A DNA stretch of 64,000 nt, from contig CAYWFP010000008.1 of the NCBI GenBank assembly GCA_964457365.1, forward strand, positions 8,102 to 72,101, given 5' to 3'. The position numbers and the translations under genes were made by a program. The notes under the pieces were generated by a model. That model searched no databases. It saw only the letters and a program-made list of their open reading frames with translations, and had not been told where the DNA came from. The DNA comes from CAYWFP01 sp964457365. Its GTDB lineage: Bacteria; Planctomycetota; SZUA-567. This document shows, one piece after another, positions 63,817 through 64,000 of the stretch (its first letter is position 1; every line of letters begins with the position of its first letter).

Positions 63817-64000
63817 AGCTTTCCACCCTGCGTCCATCAAAGGCGGTCATTGAACGAAGCGGCTTTGCCGTGCATGGTTCCGGCGTCTTCGTCGTAGCAA
63901 TCCCCATTTCCCTTGCCAAGGTGTTCATCGTACCAGCCGCCGCAGCCTAAGCTGTCTGCAGTAAGTTTTTAGACATTCAGAGCCGCCTTTCGCGCGAGCG

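Overview
The window is a gene-dense, G+C-rich bacterial chromosome segment with about 55 protein genes and one tRNA. No rRNA, CRISPR array, phage or intact mobile element was found. The gene mix points to a fermentative, strictly or facultatively anaerobic, polysaccharide-degrading bacterium. The evidence is an electron-bifurcating type [FeFe]-hydrogenase under Rex, several sulfatases, GH31 and GH1 glycosidases, and secreted ankyrin and leucine-rich-repeat proteins. The PVC superphylum (Planctomycetota, Lentisphaerota or Kiritimatiellota relatives) is a reasonable guess, but no marker here proves it. Recognisable sigma-70 promoters (TTGNNN, 16-18 bp, TATANT-like) are common between genes.

Layout. 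1-3.2 kb: 5' part of a dsbD-like gene and a GH31 glucosidase. 3.3-8.6 kb: operon rex-hydC-hydB-hydA read leftward, closed by a hairpin. 9-13.3 kb: RND permease plus membrane-fusion protein. 13.3-13.5 kb: a scar with the last two domains of a group II intron and the 3' end of a regulator-like gene. 13.5-16.4 kb: two sulfatases fused in one frame. 16.4-17.8 kb: small zinc-ribbon, membrane and LRR proteins. 18-20.8 kb: GH1 enzyme, secreted ankyrin protein and a stop-interrupted small membrane protein. 20.9-24.9 kb: sigma-54 activator, a divergent set of very small ORFs, a UPF0316 protein and a P-loop protein. 24.9-29.7 kb: esterase-like chimera, GT9 glycosyltransferase, third sulfatase, then two head-to-head truncated genes. 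29.7-33.5 kb: polyphosphate metabolism (ppk, ppx). 33.7-42.5 kb: a rightward run of housekeeping genes (pheA, aroF, TPR, tpiA, secG, DUF2225, yicC, gmk, lipid kinase), followed by a UvrD-type helicase and tRNA-Phe. 45-54.7 kb: leftward run queH - two paralogous membrane proteins (the second fused to a methyltransferase) - spoIID-like - tgt - yajC - secDF - unknown. 54.8-64 kb: stand-alone ISL3-like zinc finger, aminotransferase, greA, HAD phosphatase, archaemetzincin-like lipoprotein, glmM, rpsA, cyclodeaminase and an unknown Cys-rich protein.

How the genes work together. Sulfatases and glycosidases would desulfate and cleave host or algal glycans. Fermentation would yield NADH and reduced ferredoxin, which HydABC reoxidises as H2 while Rex senses NADH/NAD+. 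queH and tgt supply two steps of queuosine tRNA modification. secG, yajC and secDF belong to the Sec export machinery. All three carry acidic low-complexity extensions predicted to face the periplasm, which is the most coherent unusual signal here. Other points of interest are gene fusions with surviving internal start sites, a hydrogenase C-terminal domain that has lost cluster ligands, a metzincin lacking most structural-zinc cysteines, and a probable leaderless queH transcript.
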